Below, piece by piece: positions 40,853-50,732 of a stretch of DNA of 64,000 bases. The position numbers were made by a program, and so were the translations under genes. Source of the DNA: Betaproteobacteria bacterium (GTDB lineage Bacteria > Pseudomonadota > Gammaproteobacteria > Burkholderiales > Usitatibacteraceae); contig JADJMI010000010.1 in the NCBI GenBank assembly GCA_016709665.1, positions 1 to 64,000 of the forward strand, read 5' to 3'. The first letter of the stretch is position 1. Each line of letters opens with the position of its first letter. Below the pieces are notes generated by a model. It saw only the letters and a list, made by a program, of their open reading frames with translations. It searched no databases and was not told the DNA's origin.

Positions 40853-43800
40853 GGTTGGGCGGGCGTCGGCGGCGCGGGCGGGGCCATCGCGGGGGCCGCG
40901 CCCAGGCGCGTGACCGTCGGATTATCCCATGACCCGGTCACCAGGTATTCGTAGGAAACGGCCTTGCCGAGCGGATTCTGCAGCAGTTTCTGCAGCAGGA
41001 GCGTGGTAAGCCCCATGACGGGCGTCCCCAGGACCGTGGCGGCGATCGCGACGCCCTCGCCCACCTCCGGCACCACGCGCAGCGTGAGGTTCTGCGTTTC
41101 CTGGGGCAGCGAGACCTCGCCGGCGAGGCTCACGAGGGCCGAGGGACCGGCGATCTCGAAATCCCGGGTGACCAGGATGCCCCGGGCGAGCTTCACGTCC
41201 CCGGCCATGCGGTCGAAGGCGAACCCCTCGCTGAACACGTCCCGGAAGTCGAAGGTGACGCGACGCGGGATCGACTGCAGCGACAGCAGCCCCAGGAGCT
41301 TGCCGGCCCCCGGTTCGATGCGGGCGAACTGGCCCTTCGAGGCTTCCAGCCGGAACTGCCCCGACAGGCGCGCGGGCGCGAACTCGTACGGGTAGCCCGG
41401 CCAGACGAGCTGGCCTTCGAGCCTCGCTTCGCCGCGGCTCACCTGGTCGCCATGGCCGAACTGCGCGAGCAGCAGGTTGAGATTCGAGGAATCGAGCTTG
41501 AGGTCGAGCCGGGTGACCGGGCCGGCGCCGGTGCGCCGCCACAGGCCGCTCGAGACGAAGCGCGCGTGCGCATTGGTGATGTCCAGGCGGTCGATTCGCC
41601 AGTCCGGGCCCTCCTGCCGCGCGGCGAACTCCAGGCGCCCCAGCCAGCGACCGCGGAAGTCGAAGCGCTCGGCCACCACGTCCAGGTCGGGCAGGGTATC
41701 GTCCGCGGGCGAGGCCGGTTCCGGCCCGCTCTCGCCTTCGCGCGCGGTGGCGAGCTGGAAACGGGCCAGCCGTGCCTTCACGCGCCCGCGGCCGCGCGGA
41801 TCGTAGGCCACCTGCCCCGACAGGGCCGGCGAGGACAGCGTGCCCCGCCATTCGCCCTCCTCGCGCACGAGGTTCGCCTGCATCTGGCGGAACTCGCGTC
41901 CCGTGTAGTGCAGCGTGCCGATCGCGAGGTCCATCCCCTTCAATTCGAGCGCGGGGACGGCGCCGGGCGCCACATCCGCGGGCGCGGGCGCGTCGAGCGC
42001 CGAGCGCCAGGCGTCGAGATCGAATCGCTCGGCGGCGCCGTAGAGCCAGAGCCCGTCGCGGACGGGCTCCGTCTCGGGCGGTGCGCCGAACTTGAGCGCC
42101 GCCTGCCAGCGCGGGCTCTCGCGCGAACCCGAGCGCGTGATGCGCGCGTGGACGCCGCCTTCGAGCGCGGCGCGGGTCTCCTCGCGGTCCGAGCCGAGGT
42201 GACGGATGGTGACCGCGAGCGCCCTGGCCTCGCCCGCCGCCTTCGCGAAGGGCACCGGCAGGCCGATCGCGAGCCCCGCCAGGCTCGATTCGACGCGAAG
42301 CTCCGTGCCTTCGGCGCCGGAAGCCACCTTCGCCTTCCATTCGGTCGCGCCCGCCATGCGCCGCGAAAAGGCCTGCGGCACGAAGCCCGCGAGCGCGCCG
42401 GCGTCGAGCCTCCCCTCGACCTGCGTGAGCACCGTGCCGTCGCCCGGCGAGGTGATGCGCAGCTGCGCGGGCTGGCCGAACATCGTGCCGGCGAGCGCCG
42501 GCGCGCTCACGGTGCTCTCCGTGAACGCGAGCGTGCCCCGGATGCCGGTCATCGACAGGTTCCGGCCGACGCTCGCGGTGGCGCCCTCGAACCCGTACTC
42601 GCCGTTCACGCGGATCGGATCCCGTCCCCAGAGCGGGTAGAGCAGGCGGATGCGCGCGCGCGCCTCGCCCTCGATCGCGACGGCGCGCGTGAAGGCGCCG
42701 GGCCCGTCGACCAGCGGCGTCTCGCGCAGGAACCGCACGCTGTCGCGGCCGGTCGTCTCGACCTCGCCGTCGAGTTCGAGCACCGGCGGGTCGGCGGCGA
42801 CGTTCGCGATCCGGGCACGCGTCTTCGCAAGCCGGGTCTCGTAGACGGTGGCGCGCGTGGCGCAATTCGATCGCCTCGTTGGCGAGGCGCAGGTCCCCGT
42901 GGATCGCATCGACGGCGGGCCAGGCCGGGTGGTAGCGAAGGCGCCCGCCCGCCACCGGCGACTCGGCCAGGAACCGCCCGCCCTGCCCGCCCTTGAAAGG
43001 GAAATCCCAGAGATCGCCCTCGATCTCGAAGCGCCCGCCGGAAAGCTCGCCCGCCTCGAGCGATTTGGCGAGCCAGGCGCGAGTTTCCGCGAGCACGTTG
43101 GGCAGGTACCCGGGCGCCGCGGGGATGCGCGCGCGCTCGACGACGCCCTTGAGGTTCACGCGGCCCGGCGAGCGCCGCCCGGGCTTTTCCGCCACCGATT
43201 GCCAGGTGCCCGACGCCGTGAGGGCGACGTCCGCGTTCGCGAGGCGCGCGTCGAGGACGCGGACCTCGAGCCCCTCGGCCAGGCGCTTCCAGCGCGCCTC
43301 GGCGTCGAACGTGTCGAACGCGAGCGGGGCGGCGAAGAGCTGCTGCGCGTCGAAGGTGAAGCCCCGCGAGGCGATTCGCAGGAGGCCGCCCTTCTCGTCG
43401 CCCTCCAGCTCGCCCGTGAGCCCCGTCGCGCCCGGGATGGAATCGACCGCGTTCAGGGCGATGTCCTCGAAGCGCGCCTTCACCGACAGCGTCGTGGCCT
43501 TCGCCGGCGACTCGCCCGACCAGACGAGCGTCGATCCCAGCAGGCGCCCGCGCGGCGCGAAGCGCAGCACCTGCGCCTTGGCCTCGCGCGGCACCGGCAG
43601 GTAGTCGAGGAGCGCCGCGGCGATCTTGAGGTCGATGCCGTCGGCGCGCACCTCGCCCCGCGCGCCACCCTTCGCGTCGCGGCCGAGCGTGATCGAGAAC
43701 ACGCCGGCCGCGGCCTCCAGGCCCGAGGCGGTGCGAAAGCGCAGGCCCTGCGTGCCCGCGTGGAAACCGTCGGCCTCGGCGCGATAGACGACGCGGCCCG

Positions 43801-44806
43801 CCAGCGATTCGAGGTCGAGCGGCAGCGCGTCCTGGGCGAGCTGGGCGCGCACGCCCCGCAGGTCGAGATCCGCGACGACCTCGCGCACGCGGCCCGGCTC
43901 GACCTCGAGCCACAGGCGAAGGCCGCCCGTGGCGCTCTTGAGCGTATCGGGCATCGGCAGGTGGGAGCGAAGCCGCGCCACGTCGGCCCGGTCGGTCTGC
44001 ACGTAGATCGTCCCGGCCGCCTTCCACGCCTCGCCCTCGTGAGCGAAGGCGAGGTCGGCGCGCACGTCGAGGCGCGCCGCGAGTTCGGGCGGTGGCGTGG
44101 CGTTGAGCCCGATCCGGTGGCGACGGCCCTGCTTGCGCATCGCGATCTCGACGCCCCGCAAAGCGACCGGCGGGGCCCCGGCCTTCTCGTCCTGCCACGA
44201 AAGCGTCGCATTGTGGATCGCGAGGCGGGGCTGGGCGAGGAGCCAGTCGGCGAAGGCGCCCTCGTCGCCGCCCGCATCGCCGCCGAGCGGCCTGTCGGCG
44301 AGATAGATCAGGCCGTCGGCGCCCCGGCGCAGGTCGATGGCCGGGCTGTAGAGGTCGACGTCCGAGAAGCGCAGGTCCCCGGCGAGGAGCGACCACCACG
44401 AAACGGCGATGTCCGCGCGCTCGAGCGCGAAGGCGGCCTTGCCGCGGCGATCGGCGATGCGCACGCCCGCGAGGGCCAGCTGGGGACGCAGGCCCTGCCA
44501 GCCCGCGGCGACGTCGGCGATGGTCACGGTCATCCCCGAGGCGCGCGAGACCGATCGCGCGATGTCCTCGCGGAAGTCGTCGATGCGCGGGAAAACCCCG
44601 TAGCGCAGCACCGCGACCGTGAGCGCGAAGACGACGAGCGCCGCGAGCGCGAGGGCCGCGGCGATGCGCAGGGCGATGCGGGGAAGGGACCGGATGCTGT
44701 CCTCGCGAGACTCGGGATCGCCGGCCGGCTCGGAGCGGCCGGCGGTGCTTTCGGGGTATTGTAACGGCTGGGGCGCGCGCCCTTCCGCTGCAATGACAGA
44801 CCGCAT
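40849..44806 (-). CDS. yhdP: YhdP, AsmA-like phospholipid transport protein (frameshift near 42860)
   Basis: About 1,320 residues. One N-terminal transmembrane helix (IALRIAAALALAALVVFAL) is followed by a very long periplasmic part (VTIADVAAGWQGLRPQLAL, DUF3971-like) and a C-terminal AsmA domain (GKLLGLLSLQSIPRRVTFDF, VVPEVGEGVAIAATVLGTP). The family bridges inner and outer membranes to carry phospholipid. Two frames join near 42860. The start at 44806 is the only ATG before the helix and overlaps the glnE start on the other strand by 14 bases. Confidence 0.88.
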
Positions 44807-47474
44807 CCCGCCCCTTTCGTTTCCCGACGCCTTCGAGCGCACCCTGCGCCTCTCGCCGTTCGCGAGGCGGCTCGCGCGCTCGCGCCCGGATCTCGCCGAC
44901 GCCTTCCGCGCGGCCGGCGCCCCCGCCCTCGCGCGGGCGGACATGCAGGCGGCGCTCGCCGCCGCGCCGGCCGGCGACGAGGCCGCCCTCGCCCGCGAGC
45001 TGCGGCGCCTTCGAGCCCGCACCCTGCTCACCCTCGTGCACCGCGATCTCTCGGGCGAGGCGAGCCTCGAGGAAGTCGTCCGCACCGTGAGCGACCTGGC
45101 CGAGACGGGTGTCGCCTTCGCCGCCGATCACGCCGAACGGTCCCTGGCCGAAACGCACGGCGCTCCCGCCGGCGGCGAGCGGATCCTCGTCGTGGGCATG
45201 GGCAAGCTCGGCGGGCGCGAACTCAACGTTTCCTCCGACGTGGACCTCGTGTTCCTGCACGCGAGCGAAGGCGAGACGGGCGGGCCGCGCGCGATCTCGC
45301 ACCACGAATACTTCACGCGGGCCGGGCGAAAGCTCATCGGGCTGCTGGCCGACGTGACCGCCGACGGCTTCGTCTTCCGGGTCGACATGCGGCTGCGGCC
45401 CTACGGCGATTCCGGTCCGCTCGTGAGCTCCTTCGCGGCGCTGGAGGACTACTTCATCGGCCAGGCGCGGCCGTGGGAGCGCTACGCGTGGCTCAAGGGT
45501 CGCGTGATGAACGGCCCGGGCGAGGCGGTCGACGCGCTCGTGCGTCCCTTCGTCTACCGGCGCTACCTCGACTACGGCCTCCTCGAATCGCTGCGCGACC
45601 TGCACGGGCGAATCCAGGCCGAGGCCGGTCGCCGCGGGCGCACGGACGACATCAAGGTCGGCGCGGGCGGCATCCGCGAATGCGAGTTCGCCGTCCAGCT
45701 CTTCCAGCTCGTGCGCGGCGGGCGCGACACGGGGCTGCAGCTGCACGCCACGCGCGAGGCCCTGGCGGCCATCGGCGAGCGCGATCTCATGCCGCGCGAT
45801 CGCGTCGAGGCGCTGGGCCGGGCCTACGAGTTCCTGCGCCGGCTCGAGCACCGCATCCAGTACTACGAGGACCAGCAGACGCAGGCCCTGCCGGTGGAAG
45901 GCGCGCATCGCGCGGCCATCGCCGAAGCGATGGGATACGCGGACTGGGAAGCGCTCGTCGTCGCCCTCGACGCCCACCGCGGCGCCGTGCAGGAAGCATT
46001 CTCCTCGCTCTTCGAGCGCCGGCCGGCCGCGCGCGCGGCCTCGCTCGTCGCCCGCCTGAACGATCCGCAGGCGACCCCCACGCACGAGGCGCTCGAGGAG
46101 GATCTCGAGTCCGCCGGCCTGCCCGATGGCGCCCCGGCCGCCTCTCGCCTGTCGGCCTACGTCACCTCGAAACGCTACCAGGGCCTCGCGGCGACGTGCC
46201 GCTCGCGCCTGGACCGCCTCATCCCCGCCGCCGCCGAGGCCGCGGCGCAGGAGGGCTCGGGGCCCGCGTTCGCGCGCCTGGTGGACCTCTTCGAGGCCAT
46301 CGACCGGCGCGAGTCCTACCTCGCGCTGCTCGACGAATACCCGCAGGTCCTCACCCGCGTCACGCGCCTGGCGGCGAAGAGCGCCTGGGCCGCTCGACTC
46401 ATCGCGCGCCACCCGATCCTGCTCGACGAGCTCACGCGCACGGCGGCGAGCTTCGCCGCGACGGACTGGGCGGCCGAGCGCAGGTCCCTCGCCGCGTCCT
46501 GCCTCGCGCACGGCGAGGACGTCGAGCGACTCATCGACGAGCTGCGCCACTTCAAGCAGCGCCACGTCCTGCGCCTGGCGATCGCCGACGTCGAGGGCGA
46601 ATTGCCCGTGATGGCGCTCTCCGACGAGCTCTCGGCCCTGGCCGACCTGCTGCTGGAGATCGTGCTCGCCTTCGCGGCGCGCGCGGTGTGGGGCGGGGAG
46701 CCCGAGGCCCCGCGCGGCTTCGCGGTCATCGGCTACGGCAAGCTCGGCGGCAAGGAACTCGGCTACGGCTCGGACCTCGACATCGTCTTCCTCTTCGACG
46801 AGACGGCCGAACGCGAACCGGAGAAGCTCGCGCGCCTTTCGCAGCGCGCCAACACCTGGCTCTCCAGCATGACCTCGGCGGGCGTCCTCTACGAGACGGA
46901 CCTGCGCCTGCGACCCGACGGCGCCGCGGGCCTCATGGTCACCTCGCTCGAGGCCTTCCGCGACTACCAGGAGAAGCGCGCGTGGACCTGGGAGCACCAG
47001 GCCCTCACGCGCGCGCGCTTCTGCGCCGGCGACCGCGCGCTCGGCGTGCGCTTCGAGGCCCTGCGCCGCGAGGTGCTCGCGAAGCCGCGCGACGGCGCGA
47101 AGCTGCGCGAGGAAATCGCCGCGATGCGCGCGAAGATGCGCGCCGAGGTGAAGGCCGACCCGCGGGACCTGAAGCACGTGGCCGGCGGCGTCGTCGACCT
47201 GGAGTTCGCCGTGCAAGCGCTCGTGCTCGCCGAATCGCACCGCCACCCGCCGCTTCTCGACAACAAGGGCAACCACGCCCTGCTGCGACGCGCCGGGGAG
47301 ATGGGCATCCTCGATCCCGCCGTGGCCGATGCCGCCGCCGACGCCTACCTCGCCCTTCGCGCCCGCACCCACGCCGCCGCCCTCAACGACGAGGAGACCG
47401 CCCTCCTCGGTCCCGATGAACTGGCGGCCGAGCGCGAAGCCGTGACGCGGCTGTGGAAGGCGGTGTTCGGGTAG
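44793..47474 (+). CDS. glnE: Bifunctional glutamine synthetase adenylyltransferase/deadenylase
   Basis: 893 residues, intact. Two nucleotidyltransferase domains are seen: MGKLGGRELNVSSDVDLVF near residue 135 (deadenylylation half) and YGKLGGKELGYGSDLDIVF near residue 645 (adenylylation half). It switches glutamine synthetase activity in response to nitrogen through PII. The gene diverges from yhdP and is followed by the non-coding repeat region. Confidence 0.96.
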   Translation: MTDRIPPLSFPDAFERTLRLSPFARRLARSRPDLADAFRAAGAPALARADMQAALAAAPAGDEAALARELRRLRARTLLTLVHRDLSGEASLEEVVRTVSDLAETGVAFAADHAERSLAETHGAPAGGERILVVGMGKLGGRELNVSSDVDLVFLHASEGETGGPRAISHHEYFTRAGRKLIGLLADVTADGFVFRVDMRLRPYGDSGPLVSSFAALEDYFIGQARPWERYAWLKGRVMNGPGEAVDALVRPFVYRRYLDYGLLESLRDLHGRIQAEAGRRGRTDDIKVGAGGIRECEFAVQLFQLVRGGRDTGLQLHATREALAAIGERDLMPRDRVEALGRAYEFLRRLEHRIQYYEDQQTQALPVEGAHRAAIAEAMGYADWEALVVALDAHRGAVQEAFSSLFERRPAARAASLVARLNDPQATPTHEALEEDLESAGLPDGAPAASRLSAYVTSKRYQGLAATCRSRLDRLIPAAAEAAAQEGSGPAFARLVDLFEAIDRRESYLALLDEYPQVLTRVTRLAAKSAWAARLIARHPILLDELTRTAASFAATDWAAERRSLAASCLAHGEDVERLIDELRHFKQRHVLRLAIADVEGELPVMALSDELSALADLLLEIVLAFAARAVWGGEPEAPRGFAVIGYGKLGGKELGYGSDLDIVFLFDETAEREPEKLARLSQRANTWLSSMTSAGVLYETDLRLRPDGAAGLMVTSLEAFRDYQEKRAWTWEHQALTRARFCAGDRALGVRFEALRREVLAKPRDGAKLREEIAAMRAKMRAEVKADPRDLKHVAGGVVDLEFAVQALVLAESHRHPPLLDNKGNHALLRRAGEMGILDPAVADAAADAYLALRARTHAAALNDEETALLGPDELAAEREAVTRLWKAVFG

Positions 47475-47508
47475 CAGGCGTCGATCGGGGCCCTGAAGGA
47501 ACGGTGGG

Positions 47509-47708
47509 CCATCGAGGGCCGGGTTCCTTTTTCCAATTCAGGGCGGCGCAATCACGGACTCTTGCGGGATGGGGGCCCCGGAAATTCAGGCCAGGCAACA
47601 CACGCCAGGCCTGAATTTCCGACCCATCCAACGATTGCCCCGCTGCGGGGGCAATCCTGCGACGGCCGCGCCGCCATGAATTGGAAAAAGGAATCCGGCC
47701 CTCGATGG
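47509..47708 (+). repeat. Structured inverted-repeat element A
   Basis: The ends 47509-47540 and 47677-47708 pair over 32 bases with one G-T mismatch. Inside are a 17-pair hairpin (47580-47596 with 47604-47620, one A-A mismatch, loop AACACAC) and a 9-pair hairpin (47633-47641 with 47648-47656). No gene is supported here; long open frames across it are by-products of the palindrome. Confidence 0.85.
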
Positions 47709-47844
47709 GATCGTGCCCATGGATGCAGCGTCGCGGGCAACTGGCATGGGTCCGTGCCTCTGCATGCGACGCCGTCCGGATCGCGGCACGAACCCGCGAC
47801 GCCAGTCCATGCACGAAGCGACGATGCCTCCCCTTGCGACGCTG
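47709..47844. other. Linker between elements A and B with further short inverted repeats
   Basis: GCAGCGTCGC (47725-47734) pairs with GCGACGCTGC (47836-47845), and GCGTCGCGGG (47728-47737) can instead pair with CCCGCGACGC (47793-47802). The second option competes with the first. I see no gene here. Confidence 0.5.
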
Positions 47845-48055
47845 CGGCCGTCGGTGGGTGAGAAGGCGCGCAAGTTCATGGCGGCGCGGCCGTCGCAGGA
47901 TCGACCCCGGGGGTTCATCGGGGTCGATCATTGGATGGGTCGGATTTCGAGGCCTGACGTGTGTTGTCTGGCCTCGAAAACCGGGGCACCCATCCCGCAA
48001 GAGGCCGTGGGTGCGCCGCCCTGAACTTGCGCGCCTTCTCACCCACCGGCGGCCG
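47845..48055 (-). repeat. Structured inverted-repeat element B, opposite orientation to A
   Basis: The ends 47845-47878 and 48022-48055 pair over 34 bases with one G-T. Inside are a 10-pair hairpin (47899-47908 with 47920-47929) and a hairpin 47945-47954 with 47970-47979 extended inward past a T-T mismatch, loop GTGTGTT. Its sequence between the stems matches the reverse complement of element A, but the stem arms differ in paired fashion. From 48056 to the cyclase stop at 48140 I see nothing further. Confidence 0.85.
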
Positions 48056-48139
48056 GCTTGCCCATCCCGCGGCCCGACAGATATTGAAAAGGGGGATTCG
48101 CTGCCGCGATTGCCGGAGCGTGAACCGCGCCGGATCGCG

Positions 48140-49450
48140 CTAGTTGCGCGAGAGGAGGTGATGAACCTGCATGCGGCCCTTGCCCTTGATCTCCACTTCG
48201 TGGGGAGCGTCGAAGGTGAAGCGCGTGTGCAGGCGGCGGAAGGTGGTGAGGTCCACCTGGATGGCGCCGGCGCGGGCGTCCGCGGCCATGCGCGAGGCGA
48301 CGTTCACGGTGTCGCCCCACATGTCGTAGATGAACTTCTTCTTGCCGATCACGCCGGCGACGACCGGGCCCGTGCCCACGCCGACGCGCAGTTCGATCTT
48401 CTCGCCCGTGCGCTGCCGGTAGTCGCTCACGCGCTCGAGCATCTCGAGGGACATGTTGGCCACCGCGTCGGCGTAGTGGATCTGCGCGCCGGATTCCAGC
48501 CCCGCCGCGGCCATGTAGGCGTCGCCGATGGTCTTGATCTTCTCCACGCCGTACTTGTCGGCGATCTCGTCGAACATGGAGAAGACGTCGTTCAGGATCT
48601 TCACCGTCTCCACCGGCGAGAGCTCCTCGGTCATCTTGGTGAAGCCCACGATGTCGGCGAACATCACCGTCACGTCCGCGTGGCCCTGGGCGATGTTGGA
48701 TTCGCCGCGCTTCAGGCGTTCCGCGATGGCCTGCGGGAGGACGTTGAGGAGGAGCCGCTCGCTGCGCTCCTTCTCGGCGTGCAGCTGCTCGTACTGGCTG
48801 TCCACCTGCGCGCGCAGCTTCTGCTTCTCGCTCGCGAAGTACCACAGGAGCGAGTAGATCATCAGCGAGATGAACGCGAAGTTGAGCACGAAGAACACCG
48901 CGACCGTCTGCATGTCGATCTTCATCGCCGGGCCGGCCAGCATGAAGTCGAAGAAGCCGGCCATGATCGTCATGAAGAGCCAGGCGAAGAACCACGGGAT
49001 CGACTGGCGCGTGCCCAGCACCGTCACCGCGCCCACCGGCGCCATGAGGCCCCACAGGCTCACGCCCGAGGCGGAGACGAAGTCGCCGATCGTCCACTGG
49101 ATCGCGAAGGGCGTGAAGAGGATGAGCCCCAGCTGGATCATCGCGAAGAGCTGGAGCTTCCGGGTGCGGATGTAGAAGGCCATCGTGGCGGCCGAGAGCG
49201 CCAGGAAGCCGAGCGAGATGGAGACCGAGTACTCGTGCCCCAGGTACTTGTAGATGGCCACCCACAGCACCGCCGCGACGCCCATGAGGCCGGTGGTGAC
49301 GAGCAGCATCTCGCCGGAGAGCTTCTCCTCGCCGGACTGGTCGATGGTGGGGGCGAACACGCCGCGCGTCATGTCGCGCCGCGCGGCGCCCGCGGGGTCG
49401 GCGGGCGTGTCGCGGGTCGCAGCGGGCGCCGACGGGGTTTCGGACGGCAT
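48140..49450 (-). CDS. Class III adenylate/guanylate cyclase, membrane-bound
   Basis: 436 residues. An N-terminal part with six hydrophobic segments (from LSGEMLLVTTGLMGV to FVLNFAFISLMIYSLLWYF) leads through a coiled linker (ASEKQKLRAQVDSQYEQLHAEKERS region) to the catalytic domain: MFADIVGFTKM (metal aspartate), EKIKTIGDAYM (base-contacting Lys) and DMWGDTVNVASRM. The Lys and Asp favour ATP over GTP, giving cAMP. The signal sensed by the membrane part is unknown. Confidence 0.88.
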   Translation of the reverse strand: MPSETPSAPAATRDTPADPAGAARRDMTRGVFAPTIDQSGEEKLSGEMLLVTTGLMGVAAVLWVAIYKYLGHEYSVSISLGFLALSAATMAFYIRTRKLQLFAMIQLGLILFTPFAIQWTIGDFVSASGVSLWGLMAPVGAVTVLGTRQSIPWFFAWLFMTIMAGFFDFMLAGPAMKIDMQTVAVFFVLNFAFISLMIYSLLWYFASEKQKLRAQVDSQYEQLHAEKERSERLLLNVLPQAIAERLKRGESNIAQGHADVTVMFADIVGFTKMTEELSPVETVKILNDVFSMFDEIADKYGVEKIKTIGDAYMAAAGLESGAQIHYADAVANMSLEMLERVSDYRQRTGEKIELRVGVGTGPVVAGVIGKKKFIYDMWGDTVNVASRMAADARAGAIQVDLTTFRRLHTRFTFDAPHEVEIKGKGRMQVHHLLSRN

Positions 49451-49538
49451 GCGAACGGGACGGTCGGCGTCGGAGGGAGTGGAAAGGTTAACGTCGATTA
49501 TGGCACACGCCGGAAGGCGACGGGACGCGCAAATCGGC

Positions 49539-49544
49539 TAGAAT
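49539..49544 (+). promoter_or_regulatory. Candidate -10 element of ilvE
   Basis: TAGAAT within GCTAGAAT lies 39 bases before the ilvE ATG; an AGAAGGA ribosome site is at about 49571-49577. No convincing -35 box is visible. Confidence 0.45.
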
Positions 49545-49583
49545 TCCGCTCTTCCCCACCCCGCGCCCGCAGAAGGATTTCCC

Positions 49584-50504
49584 ATGTCGATGGCCGACCG
49601 CGACGGCTTCATCTGGTACGACGGCAAGCTCGTGCCCTGGAGAGAAGCCACGACCCACGTGCTCACCCATTCGCTGCACTACGGCCTCGCCGTCTTCGAG
49701 GGGGTCCGCGCGTACAAGTCCGAGATCGGCACGGCCATCTTCCGCCTGAAGGAGCACACGGACCGGCTCTTCAACTCGGCCAAGATCTACATGATGGACG
49801 TGCCGTTCACGAAGCAGCAGCTCATGGACGCGCAGTGCGAGGTCGTCCGGACCAACAAGCTGGAAAGCGCGTACATCCGCCCGCTCGCCTTCTACGGCTC
49901 GGAGAAGATGGGCGTCTCCCCGGTCGGCGCCAAGGTGCACGTCTCCATCGCCGCCTGGCACTGGGGCGCCTACCTGGGCGAGGAAGGCCTCGCCAAGGGC
50001 ATCCGCGTGAAGACCTCCTCGTTCGCCCGCCACCACGTGAACGTCACGATGGCCCGCGCGAAGGTCGCCACCACCTACGCCAACTCGATCCTCGCGAACC
50101 TCGAGGCCACGCAGGACGGCTACGACGAGGGCCTGCTCCTCGACACCGACGGCTTCGTGGCCGAGGGTTGCGGCGAGAACATCTTCGTCGTGAAGGACGG
50201 CCGCCTCTACACGCCGATGCTCACCACCGCGCTCGACGGCATCACCTGGCGCAGCGTGCAGGCCATCTGCGCGGACCTCGGCCTCACCGTCGAGAAGACC
50301 CGCCTCACGCGCGACGACATCTACATCGCCGACGAGGCGTTCTTCACGGGCACCGCGGCGGAAGTGACGCCCGTGCGAGAGCTGGACCGCCGCACCATCG
50401 GCTCCGGCTCGCGCGGGCCCATCACCGAGAAGATCCAGTCGGCGTTCTTCGACATCGTGAACGGCCGCAACCCGAAGTACCACCACTGGCTCACGAAGGT
50501 CTGA
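49584..50504 (+). CDS. ilvE: Branched-chain amino acid aminotransferase
   Basis: 306 residues, fold-type IV PLP enzyme. Visible are HSLHYGLAVFEGVRAY, the PLP lysine in MARAKVATTYANSILA (about residue 159), EGCGENIFVVKDG and FFTGTAAEVTPV. It performs the last step of Val, Leu and Ile synthesis. It is followed 16 bases later by the zinc-finger gene and waaF. Confidence 0.95.
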   Translation: MSMADRDGFIWYDGKLVPWREATTHVLTHSLHYGLAVFEGVRAYKSEIGTAIFRLKEHTDRLFNSAKIYMMDVPFTKQQLMDAQCEVVRTNKLESAYIRPLAFYGSEKMGVSPVGAKVHVSIAAWHWGAYLGEEGLAKGIRVKTSSFARHHVNVTMARAKVATTYANSILANLEATQDGYDEGLLLDTDGFVAEGCGENIFVVKDGRLYTPMLTTALDGITWRSVQAICADLGLTVEKTRLTRDDIYIADEAFFTGTAAEVTPVRELDRRTIGSGSRGPITEKIQSAFFDIVNGRNPKYHHWLTKV

Positions 50505-50520
50505 ACGCGGGAGCGCCGCC

Positions 50521-50727
50521 ATGACGAGCCTGCCCACCGAGATGGACAAGACGGAAATCGAGGTCACGGCGAAGGATCTTCCGCTGCACTGCCCGCTGCC
50601 CTCGCAGAAGCTCTGGAACACGCATCCGCGCGTATTCCTCGACGTCGCGGCCACGGGCGAGGCGCGCTGCCCTTACTGCGGCACCCTCTACAAGCTCGCC
50701 GGGGGCGCCGTGCCCGGCCACCACTAG
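50521..50727 (+). CDS. zf-CHCC zinc-finger domain protein
   Basis: 68 residues. HCPLP (with C24), HPRVFLDV and CPYCGTLYKL supply the His and three Cys of the zf-CHCC family, related to the small subunit NDUFS6 of complex I. The order ilvE, this gene, waaF is common in betaproteobacteria. Function in bacteria is poorly defined. Confidence 0.88.
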   Translation: MTSLPTEMDKTEIEVTAKDLPLHCPLPSQKLWNTHPRVFLDVAATGEARCPYCGTLYKLAGGAVPGHH

Positions 50728-50732
50728 GCGCC

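Noticed and set aside
42606..47372. 1,588-codon open frame on the minus strand
   Set aside because: It is mostly antisense to glnE and out of frame with yhdP; no family sequence is seen in it.
47383..48042. 219-codon open frame, and others, over the region after glnE
   Set aside because: They run through the palindromic elements and their translations repeat each other; open frames on both strands follow from the inverted repeats.
47509..48055. Possible CRISPR array
   Set aside because: There are only two units, about 200 bases each, inverted to one another, with no regular spacers and no cas genes.
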